DNA from: Chloroflexota bacterium
Lineage (GTDB): Bacteria > Chloroflexota > Limnocylindria > Limnocylindrales > CSP1-4
Assembly (NCBI GenBank): GCA_025935655.1
Contig: JAICUV010000021.1
Location: forward strand, 1 to 23,136
Length of the DNA: 23,136 bases
Direction: 5' to 3'
Shown here: positions 6,363 through 13,174 of the stretch, piece after piece
How the letters are laid out: the number at the start of each line of letters is the position of its first letter
Numbering within the stretch: the stretch's first letter is position 1
Program-made: the position numbers and the translations under genes
The notes under the pieces: generated by a model
What the model was told of the DNA's origin: nothing
Databases searched by the model: none
Seen by the model: the letters and a program-made list of their open reading frames with translations, nothing else

Positions 6363-7205
6363 GTGCAACACGAAACCGACCCCCGCGTCGCGGCCGGAGG
6401 TGCGGTCACGCCTGTCGAGCCCAGACGTGCGGTCGCGCCTGCCGGGCCCAGGGTCGTGATCGTCATGCCCGCCTACAACGCCGCCCGCACGCTGGAGCGC
6501 ACCTACGCGGACATCCCGCACGACCTCGTCCACCACCTGATCCTCGTCGATGACGTGTCCAGGGACGAGACGGTCGAGATCGCGAAGCAGCTGGGCCTGG
6601 AGGTCATCGTCCACCGCCAGAACCGGGGGTACGGCGGCAACCAGAAGACCTGCTACGACCGGGCGCTCGAGTGGGGCGCGGACGTCGTCGTGATGCTCCA
6701 CCCGGACTACCAGTACGACGCGACCCGGATCCCGCAGCTCGTCGCGCCGATCCTGGCCGGCGACGCGGACCTGATGCTCGGCTCGCGGTTCCTGGGCGAC
6801 CCGCTGGCGGGCGGGATGCCGCGCTGGAAGTTCATCTCGAACCGGTTCCTCACCGGCGTCGAGAACCTCGCGTTCGGTCTCCACCTGTCCGAGTACCACA
6901 CGGGCCTGCGCGCCTACAGCCGGCGGCTGCTGGAGACCATCCCGTACGGCCTCAACTCGGACGACTTCGTGTTCGACCAGGAGCTCATCGCCCAGGTCGT
7001 GGCGGTCGGCGGGATGCGGATCGGCGAGATCGCCGTCCCGACGCGCTACTTCGACGAGGCGAGCTCCGTGAACTTCAAGCGGAGCGTCGTCTACGGGCTC
7101 TCGACGCTGCGCGTCGTCGGCGCCTTCCTGCTCCACCGGGTCGGGATCCGCCGCAGCCCCAAGCTCCTTCCTCGCCGCTCGCCGGGCGAGTCGGGCGCGG
7201 TCTAG
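6363..7205 (+). CDS. Family 2 glycosyltransferase, DPM1/polyprenol-phosphate type
   Basis: A 280-residue cytoplasmic or membrane-associated GT2 enzyme expected to transfer a sugar from a nucleotide donor to polyprenyl phosphate or a glycan. The GT-A fold starts at VVIVMPAYNAARTLERTY (residue 31 on), followed by LVDDVSRDET (Asp63/64, nucleotide binding), NRGYGGNQKTCYDRALEWGAD, VVMLHPDYQYD (HPD 103-105 in the DxD position), LMLGSRFLG and DFVFDQELIAQ (acceptor-side acid). It ends without TM segments. The GTG at 6363 is chosen from the -10 box just upstream; the first 30 residues are a Pro/Ala-rich leader with a 9-residue tandem duplication. The flippase-like gene starts 14 nt after its stop, so they form one operon. 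Confidence 0.9.
   Translation: MQHETDPRVAAGGAVTPVEPRRAVAPAGPRVVIVMPAYNAARTLERTYADIPHDLVHHLILVDDVSRDETVEIAKQLGLEVIVHRQNRGYGGNQKTCYDRALEWGADVVVMLHPDYQYDATRIPQLVAPILAGDADLMLGSRFLGDPLAGGMPRWKFISNRFLTGVENLAFGLHLSEYHTGLRAYSRRLLETIPYGLNSDDFVFDQELIAQVVAVGGMRIGEIAVPTRYFDEASSVNFKRSVVYGLSTLRVVGAFLLHRVGIRRSPKLLPRRSPGESGAV
6400..6453 (+). repeat. 27-bp in-frame tandem duplication in GT2 leader
   Basis: Two adjacent 27-nt units (6400-6426 and 6427-6453) are identical at 22 positions. In the reading frame this duplicates about nine residues (AVTPVEPRR and AVAPAGPRV) just before the catalytic domain. It probably lengthens a flexible N-terminal linker. Confidence 0.75.
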
Positions 7206-7219
7206 GCGACCCGGCCCGC

Positions 7220-8284
7220 ATGCGGCGGATGCCCCGCGCGTTCGGGCGCGCGATCGTCGGGGTCGGGATCTCGGTCGTCGCGCTGTTCCTCGTCATCCGC
7301 TCTGTCGACGTCGCGGCAGCCTGGGAGACGCTCAAGGGCGCGGACGCCCAGTGGGTTGCGCTGCTGGTCGTGTTCGTGTGCGCGGACATCCTGCTGCGCG
7401 CGGTGCGCTGGAAGGTCCTGCTGGCCCCGGTGGCAAGGGTCCCGTTCGGCACCACGCTCGCGTCCCTCCTCGTCGGCTACCTCGCCAACAACATCCTGCC
7501 GGCCCGGCTGGGCGAGATCGTGCGCAGCGTGGATCTCGGGGAGCGGACGGGCCTCTCGCGCTCCATGATCCTGGGCACCATCGTCGTCGAGCGGGTCGTG
7601 GACACGGTGGTCGTGGTGGCCATCGCGTCGATCGCGATCCTCGTGCTGTCGGTGCGCGGTGTCGTCGCGTCCGCGGTGCTCGTCGGGCTCGCGCTGTCGG
7701 CGCTGCTGGTGGTGGCGATCGCGGCGGGGATCGCGGCCCATCGGCTGCCCGGCGGAAGGCGCCTCGGCGCGTACCTCCGCCGCTGGCCCCGGGTACGGGT
7801 CATCCTGATCCGGCTGCGCGACGGGCTGTCGATCGCGACGGACGCCCGGGCGATGGCCGCCGCGGTGGCGCTCTCGATCGCGTCCTGGTCGTGCACGGTG
7901 TTCGCGTTCGCGGCCGCGGCCCAGGCCGTGGGGGTCGAGCCGACGATGGGCCAGGCGGCCCTGCTCGCGGCGGGCACGAACCTCGCCACCGCGATCCCGG
8001 CGGCACCCGGGTACGTCGGCACGTTCGAGCTCGCGGCCGTGACGATCGCGGCCTCGGTGGGCATCGCGAAGGAGGACGCGCTCGCGTTCGCGATCCTGCT
8101 CCACGTGACGACCCTGCTGATCACATCGGTCGGTGGAGCGGTCGCGTTCGCGCTCGGGCAGCGGCGGCGCGCGCGGCGCGCATCCGTGTCCGTGGACGAC
8201 AATGGTGCTCGAACCGCTCCCGCCGCGGCCGCCGTCCCGCCCCCCGCCGCCGATGAGGTCGTCGCCCGCACGAAGGGGGCCTGA
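7220..8284 (+). CDS. Flippase-like membrane protein (LPG synthase TM-domain family)
   Basis: A 354-residue integral membrane protein of the family named after the membrane domain of lysylphosphatidylglycerol synthase (MprF flippase part; AglD-like). The two best-conserved motifs are present: NNILPARLGEIVR (after the second to third TM) and PAAPGYVGTFE near the C-terminal TMs, with ERVVDT between. About 7-8 TM segments are seen, then a soluble Ala/Pro-rich tail of about 45 residues. No MprF synthase domain follows. Such proteins are proposed to move lipid-linked groups across the membrane. It lies 14 nt behind GT2 and 3 nt ahead of the next gene, so a role in handling the GT2 product is plausible. 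ATG 7220 is the first start; MRRMPR gives the positive inside end. Confidence 0.88.
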   Translation: MRRMPRAFGRAIVGVGISVVALFLVIRSVDVAAAWETLKGADAQWVALLVVFVCADILLRAVRWKVLLAPVARVPFGTTLASLLVGYLANNILPARLGEIVRSVDLGERTGLSRSMILGTIVVERVVDTVVVVAIASIAILVLSVRGVVASAVLVGLALSALLVVAIAAGIAAHRLPGGRRLGAYLRRWPRVRVILIRLRDGLSIATDARAMAAAVALSIASWSCTVFAFAAAAQAVGVEPTMGQAALLAAGTNLATAIPAAPGYVGTFELAAVTIAASVGIAKEDALAFAILLHVTTLLITSVGGAVAFALGQRRRARRASVSVDDNGARTAPAAAAVPPPAADEVVARTKGA

Positions 8285-8287
8285 CGA

Positions 8288-9028
8288 ATGAGCGAGACGT
8301 CGCACGCGGACCGCGGCTGGCCCGGCGGGCTGGACTGGGGCGGCGACTGGCTCACCGAGGCGGCGAGCGAGCTCGAACACCTCGGGTTCGTGCTGCGTGA
8401 CGGCTCGGAGCCCGGGACCGTGCCCGGCCCGCGCCTGCTCGTCGCCTTCCGTGCGGCCCCGACGCTGGAGCACTTCGATCCCGAGGAGGCTACCTACTGG
8501 GGGTTCGCGGGCGACCGCGGGACCCTCGAGTCGTTCACGCGGGACGGCGGCCGCAAGGCGGGCCTGCCGCTCTCGCGGCCGTTCTCGTGGGGGCGGATCC
8601 GGATCGTGGACCGCATCCCGGTGTTCAACCAGTTCCTCTCGTTCGGGGGGACGCTCCGCGCGGCCGAGCTTGCCGATGGGACGGTGATCGCGGCCTTCGT
8701 GTCGCGGGCGCCCATCCTCCGCTGGGCGGGCCACTCGCAGGAGGCGGACCCGTTCGTGGACGAGGTCGGGTCGTTCTTCGCGCGCCTCAAGGTGCCGGTG
8801 GACTTCCAGGAGGGCGCCGAGGCGAGGATCGGCAAGGCGTCGCCCGAGGGGCTGTACGCGGCCGCCCTCCAGCATGCGCACGCGCGACTCCACGCGGCCC
8901 GACGGCTCGCGGAGGCCGACCCGGCGCTGACGACGACCGTCGCGCACGAGGTCGGCCGCCTGGCCCACGATGCGCCCGCCGCCTGGCAGGAGGGCGGGGC
9001 GCTGCTGGAGTTCCTCGAGCTGGGATAG
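8288..9028 (+). CDS. Conserved-looking protein of unknown function in glycan operon
   Basis: A 246-residue soluble protein without signal peptide or TM segments. I do not recognise its family. Residues 25-160 look like a mixed alpha/beta domain (LLVAFRAAPTLEHFDPEEATYWGF, WGRIRIVDRIPVFNQFLSFGGTLRAAELADGTVIAAFVSRAPI); from 175 onward it is alpha-helical (ASPEGLYAAALQHAHARLHAARRLAEADP), with His and Asp enriched. The ATG at 8288 lies 3 nt after the flippase stop, with GAAGGGGG at 8272-8279 as ribosome binding site, so it is the last gene of the GT2-flippase operon. Its hairpin terminator is 44 nt downstream. Its job may be accessory to that pathway or simply co-transcribed. Confidence 0.75.
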   Translation: MSETSHADRGWPGGLDWGGDWLTEAASELEHLGFVLRDGSEPGTVPGPRLLVAFRAAPTLEHFDPEEATYWGFAGDRGTLESFTRDGGRKAGLPLSRPFSWGRIRIVDRIPVFNQFLSFGGTLRAAELADGTVIAAFVSRAPILRWAGHSQEADPFVDEVGSFFARLKVPVDFQEGAEARIGKASPEGLYAAALQHAHARLHAARRLAEADPALTTTVAHEVGRLAHDAPAAWQEGGALLEFLELG

Positions 9029-9071
9029 GCGCCCGCGGCCCGGTCTCGCATCCCGGTCGCGCGGCGTGCTC

Positions 9072-9088
9072 CGCGTCCCGCGGACGCG
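9072..9088 (+). terminator. Hairpin after the GT2 operon
   Basis: CGCGTCC, loop CGC, GGACGCG, followed by TT. The 7-bp stem is 44 nt after the stop of the 246-residue gene. There is no real T tract, so it is a plausible but unproven terminator. Confidence 0.45.
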
Positions 9089-9091
9089 TTG

Positions 9092-9173
9092 CATGCACCG
9101 GGTGGGCCGGACGCATGAATGACCGAATCGGCTGCCTGGATCGCTCGTATCACCCACCCGGCGCATGGATGAC
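9092..9173. repeat. Inverted and direct repeat element in intergenic region
   Basis: Arms CATGCACCGGGTGGG (9092-9106) and CCCACCCGGCGCATG (9153-9167) are complementary in 14 of 15 positions with 46 nt between. Inside and across the right arm runs a direct repeat, CGCATGAATGAC (9112-9123) and CGCATGGATGAC (9162-9173), matching in 11 of 12 positions at 50-nt distance. Parts recur at 121-147. The role is unknown; it may be a small mobile or structural intergenic repeat. Confidence 0.55.
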
Positions 9174-9320
9174 AGGAGCGCGCTGTCTACGACCCGTGTG
9201 GCGGGTACGGGCCGACGGGTGGGCGCCGCTGACCGGCCGGATCGTCGGCGGCCTCTGCAGCGCGCGAGGGTACCGACGGCGACCGGGACGACCACCCAGA
9301 CCCCGGCGCCCGTGAATCGC

Positions 9321-9347
9321 GAAGGCCCCGGGGGACCCGGGGCCTTC
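9321..9347 (-). terminator. Strong hairpin terminator of the osmoprotectant operon
   Basis: GAAGGCCCCGGG, loop GGA, CCCGGGGCCTTC: a perfect 12-bp stem located 20 nt beyond the stop of the binding-protein gene. It is the most stable hairpin found in the window. No T tract follows on the minus strand, as is common in very GC-rich genomes. It may also stop transcription arriving from the plus strand. Confidence 0.75.
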
Positions 9348-9367
9348 GTCGTCGTGCGAGCGATGCG

Positions 9368-10279
9368 CTACTTGAGCAGCGCGTTCGCGGTCAGGAACTC
9401 CTTGGCCACGTCCTCGACCGACTTCTGGTCCACCGCGACCTCCACGCCGAGCCTGGTGAGCTCGTCCGTGGTCAGGAGCGCCAGCACCTTGTCGAGGCGC
9501 TTCTGGAACGCGTCCTTGTCGCCGACCTTGGCGAGATAGTCGTCGCGCACGAGCGCGGTCATGTTCTCGGCCGGCTGGGTGTTCTTGTCGTCGTCGAGGA
9601 CGACGAAGCCGAACTGGGCGATGGCGGGCTGGGTGGAGCACAGCCAGCCGATGTCGACGCCCTTGCTGTCGAGCGCCTGGGCGATCGGCGCGTCACACGC
9701 GGCGAGTGCCTCGCGCTGCTTCGGCGGATAGGTGATCCCGTACGTCTCGAGCGCGCCCTTGCACAGCGGGTTCGTGTCGCAGTCCGGGGGCAGGCCCCAC
9801 TTGAGCTGGTCCTGCACCGCGGCGAGGTCGCTCATCTTGGTGAGCTTGAGCTGGTCAGCCGTGTCCTTGCGGACGACCGTGGCGTTCGTGTCCTCGCCCG
9901 GCGAGATCGAGAACACCGAGATCCCCTTGGGCTTCAGCACCTTCTCCAGCGCCGCCCGGTTGGTGGGCCCGTCGCCGGTGGGCGCGGCCGCGTCGTAATA
10001 CCCCAGGCCGGAGCCCACGTACTCCGGGGTGAGATCGATCTGGCCCTGCTCCAGCGCAGGCTGGCGGACCTGGCGGGCGCCGATGCCGAGGTTGCGGGTC
10101 ACCTTGTACCCGTCCGCCTCGAGGACCTGCGCGAACATCTCGGCAACGAGCTTGGACTCGTAGAAGCCGTCCGACCCGATCCTGATGTCGGGCTTCGTCG
10201 AGCCGCCCCCTCCCGACGAGCAGGCGGCGAGCGCCACCAGCATCGCCGCCCCGAGGGCAGCCACGCGGGATAACCGCAT
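9368..10279 (-). CDS. Glycine betaine/osmoprotectant ABC transporter, binding lipoprotein
   Basis: A 303-residue OpuBC/ProX-type substrate-binding protein, anchored outside the membrane by lipidation. The lipobox LAAC puts the modified Cys at residue 20, followed by a Ser/Gly linker. Family motifs: IRIGSDGFYESKLVAEMFAQVLE, GARQVRQPALEQGQIDLTPEYVGSGL (ligand-binding lobe), then the second lobe with DIGWLCSTQPAIAQFGFVVLDDDK and a helical C-terminus DELTRLGVEVAVDQKSVEDVAKEFL. It should bind quaternary ammonium compounds such as betaine or choline; which one cannot be told. The ATG at 10279 has GGAGGAGAA just upstream. It is the last gene of the operon, but a 156-nt gap with its own possible promoter separates it from the permease gene, perhaps for higher expression. 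Confidence 0.92.
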   Translation of the reverse strand: MRLSRVAALGAAMLVALAACSSGGGGSTKPDIRIGSDGFYESKLVAEMFAQVLEADGYKVTRNLGIGARQVRQPALEQGQIDLTPEYVGSGLGYYDAAAPTGDGPTNRAALEKVLKPKGISVFSISPGEDTNATVVRKDTADQLKLTKMSDLAAVQDQLKWGLPPDCDTNPLCKGALETYGITYPPKQREALAACDAPIAQALDSKGVDIGWLCSTQPAIAQFGFVVLDDDKNTQPAENMTALVRDDYLAKVGDKDAFQKRLDKVLALLTTDELTRLGVEVAVDQKSVEDVAKEFLTANALLK

Positions 10280-10332
10280 TGGGTTCTCCTCCCAGTGAGA
10301 ATCGATGGCGTCCCTGAACGAGACGCTCCGGC

Positions 10333-10359
10333 AGGGTACACCGGGACTGTTGCCAGTCC
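10333..10359 (-). promoter_or_regulatory. Possible internal promoter and dyad before the binding-protein gene
   Basis: On the minus strand TACCCT (10338 to 10333) could be a -10 box giving a leader of about 47 nt with a good ribosome binding site. Immediately upstream is an inverted repeat, GGACTG (10344-10349) and CAGTCC (10354-10359), that could be an operator or a weak attenuator. No -35 consensus is visible. Confidence 0.35.
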
Positions 10360-10435
10360 GTGACATGTACCTGCCAGCCCCGCGACGGTTCTGCGCCCGC
10401 GACCGCCGGATCGCGTCAGCCGACCCTCGCCCCGG

Positions 10436-11176
10436 TCAGGGCAACCCGCTCGGAACGGGCACCTCGGCGAGCTCGCGGAACCCCGTCGCGTGCGGCAGCT
10501 GCGGGTCGGCGCGTCGGGCGAGCTTGCGCTGGACCACCGAGAGCAGCAGGTCCACGCCGATCGCCAGCGCCGCGACGAGGATCGCTCCCCCGACCAGCTC
10601 GCCGACGCCTGCGATCCCCTGCGCCCGGCCGTCGAGGATGAACCGCCCGAGCCCTCCGAACCCCACCACCGCGCCGATCGTCGCTGTCGCGATGACGTTG
10701 AGGGTGGCCGTCCGGAAGCCGCCCATCATCACCGGCGAGGCGAGCGGGACCTCGACTCGGGTCAGGATCTGGCGCTCGCGCATGCCCATCCCGCGGGCGG
10801 ACTCCACGAGGTCGCGGTCCACCTCGCGCAGGCCCGCGTAGGCGTTCACGAGGATCGGCGGGATCGCCAGCAGCACCATCGCGATGAAGGTCGGGATGAG
10901 GTCCAGGCCGTACTCGGGGAACAGCTGGAGCGAGAACGGCAGGATGATCACGATGACCGCGTAGGAGGGGACGGCGCGGCCGATGTTGGCGACGTTGATC
11001 GCCGCCGTCGCGCCGCGGCCCGTGTGGCCGATCCACAGGCCGATGGGCAGCGCGATGAGCGTCGCGACGAGGATCGAGGCGCCGGAGATGGCGACGTGCT
11101 CGAGCAGGCGGAACGGGATCCCGGTCTCCCCTTGCCAGTTGGCCGGGTCGGTGAGCCAGGCGATGACCTCTCTCAT
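10436..11176 (-). CDS. Glycine betaine/osmoprotectant ABC transporter permease
   Basis: A 246-residue inner-membrane permease of the OpuBB/OpuCB type (MetI-like fold). It has about six TM segments: ISGASILVATLIALPIGLWIG, ANIGRAVPSYAVIVIILPF, LIPTFIAMVLLAIPPILVN, MMGGFRTATLNVIATATIGAVVG and ELVGGAILVAALAIGVDLLLSVV. The cytoplasmic coupling loop that docks on the ATPase is the EAA-like segment REVDRDLVESARGMGMRERQILTRVEVPLASPVMM. The ATG at 11176 overlaps the stop of the other permease by 4 nt (ATGA), so the two subunits are translationally coupled, as expected for a heterodimeric channel. Confidence 0.92.
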   Translation of the reverse strand: MREVIAWLTDPANWQGETGIPFRLLEHVAISGASILVATLIALPIGLWIGHTGRGATAAINVANIGRAVPSYAVIVIILPFSLQLFPEYGLDLIPTFIAMVLLAIPPILVNAYAGLREVDRDLVESARGMGMRERQILTRVEVPLASPVMMGGFRTATLNVIATATIGAVVGFGGLGRFILDGRAQGIAGVGELVGGAILVAALAIGVDLLLSVVQRKLARRADPQLPHATGFRELAEVPVPSGLP

Positions 11177-11838
11177 GTCGGCGCCGCCTGTTCCGCCTGC
11201 GCCCGTGCCCACGGGGTGACCAGCCGCTGGACGCGGACGAGCCCCACGTCCACGACGAACGCGAGCAGCACCGACAGCACCGCGCCGGTGACGTACTTGG
11301 TCGGGAAGAACGTCTGGAGCCCCTCGGTGATGAGCTGGCCCAGGCCACCGAAGCTGGAACCCAGGATCGAGGCCACGGTCGCGAGCCCGATGAGCGTCAC
11401 CGCGGCGAGCCGGATGCCCGTGATCATGAGCGGCACCGCGAGCGGGATCTCCACCCGGAGCAGCCGCTCGCGGGAGCGGTAGCCCATCCCGTCGGCGGCC
11501 TCGAGGACCTCGCTCGGCACCCCCTGGAATCCTGCCACGATGTTCCGGAACAGGATCAGCAGCGTGTACGTGGTCAGCGGCACGAACGCGACGAGCATCG
11601 AGAAGCCGAACACGGGCACGAGCAGGGCGAATGCCGCGAGGCTGGGGATCGTGTAGAGGACGCCGGTGATCGCGGTCACGGGGCCGTAGACCCACGGCTT
11701 GCGCACGGCCCAGATCGCGAGGCCGAGGCTGATCACGAAGCCCGCGGCGAGCGGCACCGCCGTGAGGACGATGTGCTGCCAGACCGCGAGCAGGATGACG
11801 TCGAGGTTGTCCGCGATCCAGTCCCAGCGGATCTCCAC
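11173..11838 (-). CDS. Glycine betaine/osmoprotectant ABC transporter permease
   Basis: A 221-residue second permease of the same MetI-like family. TM segments include IVLTAVPLAAGFVISLGLAIW, VTAITGVLYTIPSLAAFALLVPVFG, MLVAFVPLTTYTLLILFRNIV, ITGIRLAAVTLIGLATVASILG and VTGAVLSVLLAFVVDVGLV. Its EAA-like coupling loop is PSEVLEAADGMGYRSRERLLRVEIPLAVPLM. The GTG at 11838 is chosen because it lies 2 nt after the ATPase stop and gives the usual N-terminus (EIRWDWIADNLDVI); longer upstream readings are shadow frames of the ATPase. It overlaps the next permease start. It should form the translocation channel with that partner. Confidence 0.92.
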   Translation of the reverse strand: MEIRWDWIADNLDVILLAVWQHIVLTAVPLAAGFVISLGLAIWAVRKPWVYGPVTAITGVLYTIPSLAAFALLVPVFGFSMLVAFVPLTTYTLLILFRNIVAGFQGVPSEVLEAADGMGYRSRERLLRVEIPLAVPLMITGIRLAAVTLIGLATVASILGSSFGGLGQLITEGLQTFFPTKYVTGAVLSVLLAFVVDVGLVRVQRLVTPWARAQAEQAAPT

Positions 11839-11840
11839 GG

Positions 11841-13076
11841 TCAGGCCCCCGCCGCCTCGGCGGGGTGCGCGTCGTCCGCATCGGCGTCCGCCTCGCCCGC
11901 GGCCCGCTCCAGCGCGTCGCGCGGCCGCGCATCTGGCTCGCGCATGAGCGCCGTGATGCTGTCCACGGTCACCATCCCGCGCACGGCGCCCGTCCGATCC
12001 GTCACCAGCCCCGCCTGGACGTCCGCGTCCAGCAGCATGGAGAGCGCGTCCTTGAGGGTCGTGCGCCGGTCGAGGAGGGGAGACGTGGACTCCACCTGCT
12101 CCGCCGTCACGATGCCGCTCGTGAGCGCGTCCCGGTGCACCCAGCCGATCGGCCGGCTGCCGCCGTCGGTCACGAGGACGTGCCGGAACGTGCCCTCCGC
12201 GGCGACGCGGCGGGCGATCGAGCCGTCGCTGCCCACCTGGGCCATGACGACCGGCTCGAGCGGCAGCTCCCCGACCCGGAACAGGCTCAGCCGCTTGAGC
12301 CCGCGGTCCGTCCCCACGAACCGGGCCACGTAGTCCGATGCCGGGCTGGCGAGGATCTCCGCCGGCGGTCCCACCTGCGCGACCACCCCTCCCGCCTGGA
12401 ACACGACGACGAGATCGCCCATCTTGATCGCCTCGTCGATGTCGTGGGTCACGAACAGGATCGTCTTGGCGAGCTGCTCCTGGAGCCGCAGGAACTCGTT
12501 CTGGAGGCGCTCGCGGACGATCGGGTCCACGGCCCCGAACGGCTCGTCCATGAGCATGATCGGCGGGTCCGCGGCCAGTGCCCGCGCGACGCCCACCCGC
12601 TGCCGCTCGCCGCCGGAGAGCTGGGCGGGATAGCGCTTCGCGTAGGTCGCGGGTTCGAGCCCCACCACGGACAGCAGCTCCTCGGCCCGCGCCCGCATCC
12701 GCGCCTTGTCCCAGCCCAGCAGGCGGGGCACGGTGACGACGTTGTCCTCGATCGTCTGGTGCGGGAACAGGCCGGTCTGCTGGATGACGTAGCCGATCCC
12801 GCGGCGGAGCTCGGTCGTGTCGCGCGTCGCGGCGTCCACGCCGTCGAGCAGGATCCGCCCCGACGTCGGCTCGATGAGCCGGTTGACCATCTTGAGCGAC
12901 GTCGTCTTGCCGCACCCCGAGGGGCCGACGAGGACGCAGATCCGCCCCGCGGGGATCGACAGGCTGAGGTCGTTGACGGCGCCCGGGGCGCCCGCCTTCG
13001 AGGCGGCCGCGTCGTAGGACTTCGTGACGTGGTCGAACTCGACCGATGCGGCGTGCTGGGACGTGACGGGTGTCAT
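11841..13076 (-). CDS. Glycine betaine/osmoprotectant ABC transporter ATPase with CBS domains
   Basis: A 411-residue ATP-binding subunit of the OpuA/OpuCA/ProV type. Walker A GPSGCGKT (51-58), Q-loop YVIQQTGLFPH (96-106), signature LSGGE (153-157), Walker B IMLMDEP (Asp177/Glu178), D-loop and switch His in FVTHDIDEA. The C-terminal third (about 265-385) carries two CBS motifs (RHVLVTDGGSRPIGWVHRDAL; VQAGLVTDRTGAVRGMVTVDSI), which in this family sense ionic strength or cyclic di-AMP. The last 30 residues are Ala/Asp-rich. The ATG at 13076 has GAGGAG at 13088-13093; the frame is open further up, but MTPVTSQHAASVEFDHVTKSY gives a normal N-terminus. First gene of a four-gene operon in the order ATPase, permease, permease, binding protein. 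Confidence 0.93.
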   Translation of the reverse strand: MTPVTSQHAASVEFDHVTKSYDAAASKAGAPGAVNDLSLSIPAGRICVLVGPSGCGKTTSLKMVNRLIEPTSGRILLDGVDAATRDTTELRRGIGYVIQQTGLFPHQTIEDNVVTVPRLLGWDKARMRARAEELLSVVGLEPATYAKRYPAQLSGGERQRVGVARALAADPPIMLMDEPFGAVDPIVRERLQNEFLRLQEQLAKTILFVTHDIDEAIKMGDLVVVFQAGGVVAQVGPPAEILASPASDYVARFVGTDRGLKRLSLFRVGELPLEPVVMAQVGSDGSIARRVAAEGTFRHVLVTDGGSRPIGWVHRDALTSGIVTAEQVESTSPLLDRRTTLKDALSMLLDADVQAGLVTDRTGAVRGMVTVDSITALMREPDARPRDALERAAGEADADADDAHPAEAAGA

Positions 13077-13105
13077 CGGGCGACGGGCTCCTCGCGATTG
13101 CCCGA

Positions 13106-13111
13106 AGGCTA
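13106..13111 (-). promoter_or_regulatory. Possible -10 box of the osmoprotectant operon
   Basis: TAGCCT on the minus strand, 29 nt before the ATPase start and upstream of its ribosome binding site. It fits TANNNT, but no -35 box is clear. It lies between the merR terminator hairpin and the operon, where a promoter is expected. Confidence 0.35.
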
Positions 13112-13139
13112 CGCGATCGGCCCGCCGCGCGGCTCGTGG

Positions 13140-13168
13140 CGTGGCACCGGACGCGACCCGGTGCCACG
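13140..13168 (-). terminator. Hairpin terminator after merR
   Basis: CGTGGCACCGG, 7-nt loop, CCGGTGCCACG: a perfect 11-bp stem starting 7 nt beyond the merR stop. There is no T tract. It separates merR from the osmoprotectant operon on the same strand. Confidence 0.75.
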
Positions 13169-13174
13169 AAGCCC

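Noticed and set aside
4895..6553. 552-codon plus-strand frame opposite the GT-C gene
   Set aside because: The Arg/Asp/Gln/His-rich composition is the mirror of a hydrophobic membrane gene on the other strand.
7202..9295. 697-codon minus-strand open frame opposite the flippase and 246-residue genes
   Set aside because: It is rich in Arg, Glu and His with no family motif, and the plus strand carries the clear flippase motifs. It is a typical GC-rich shadow.
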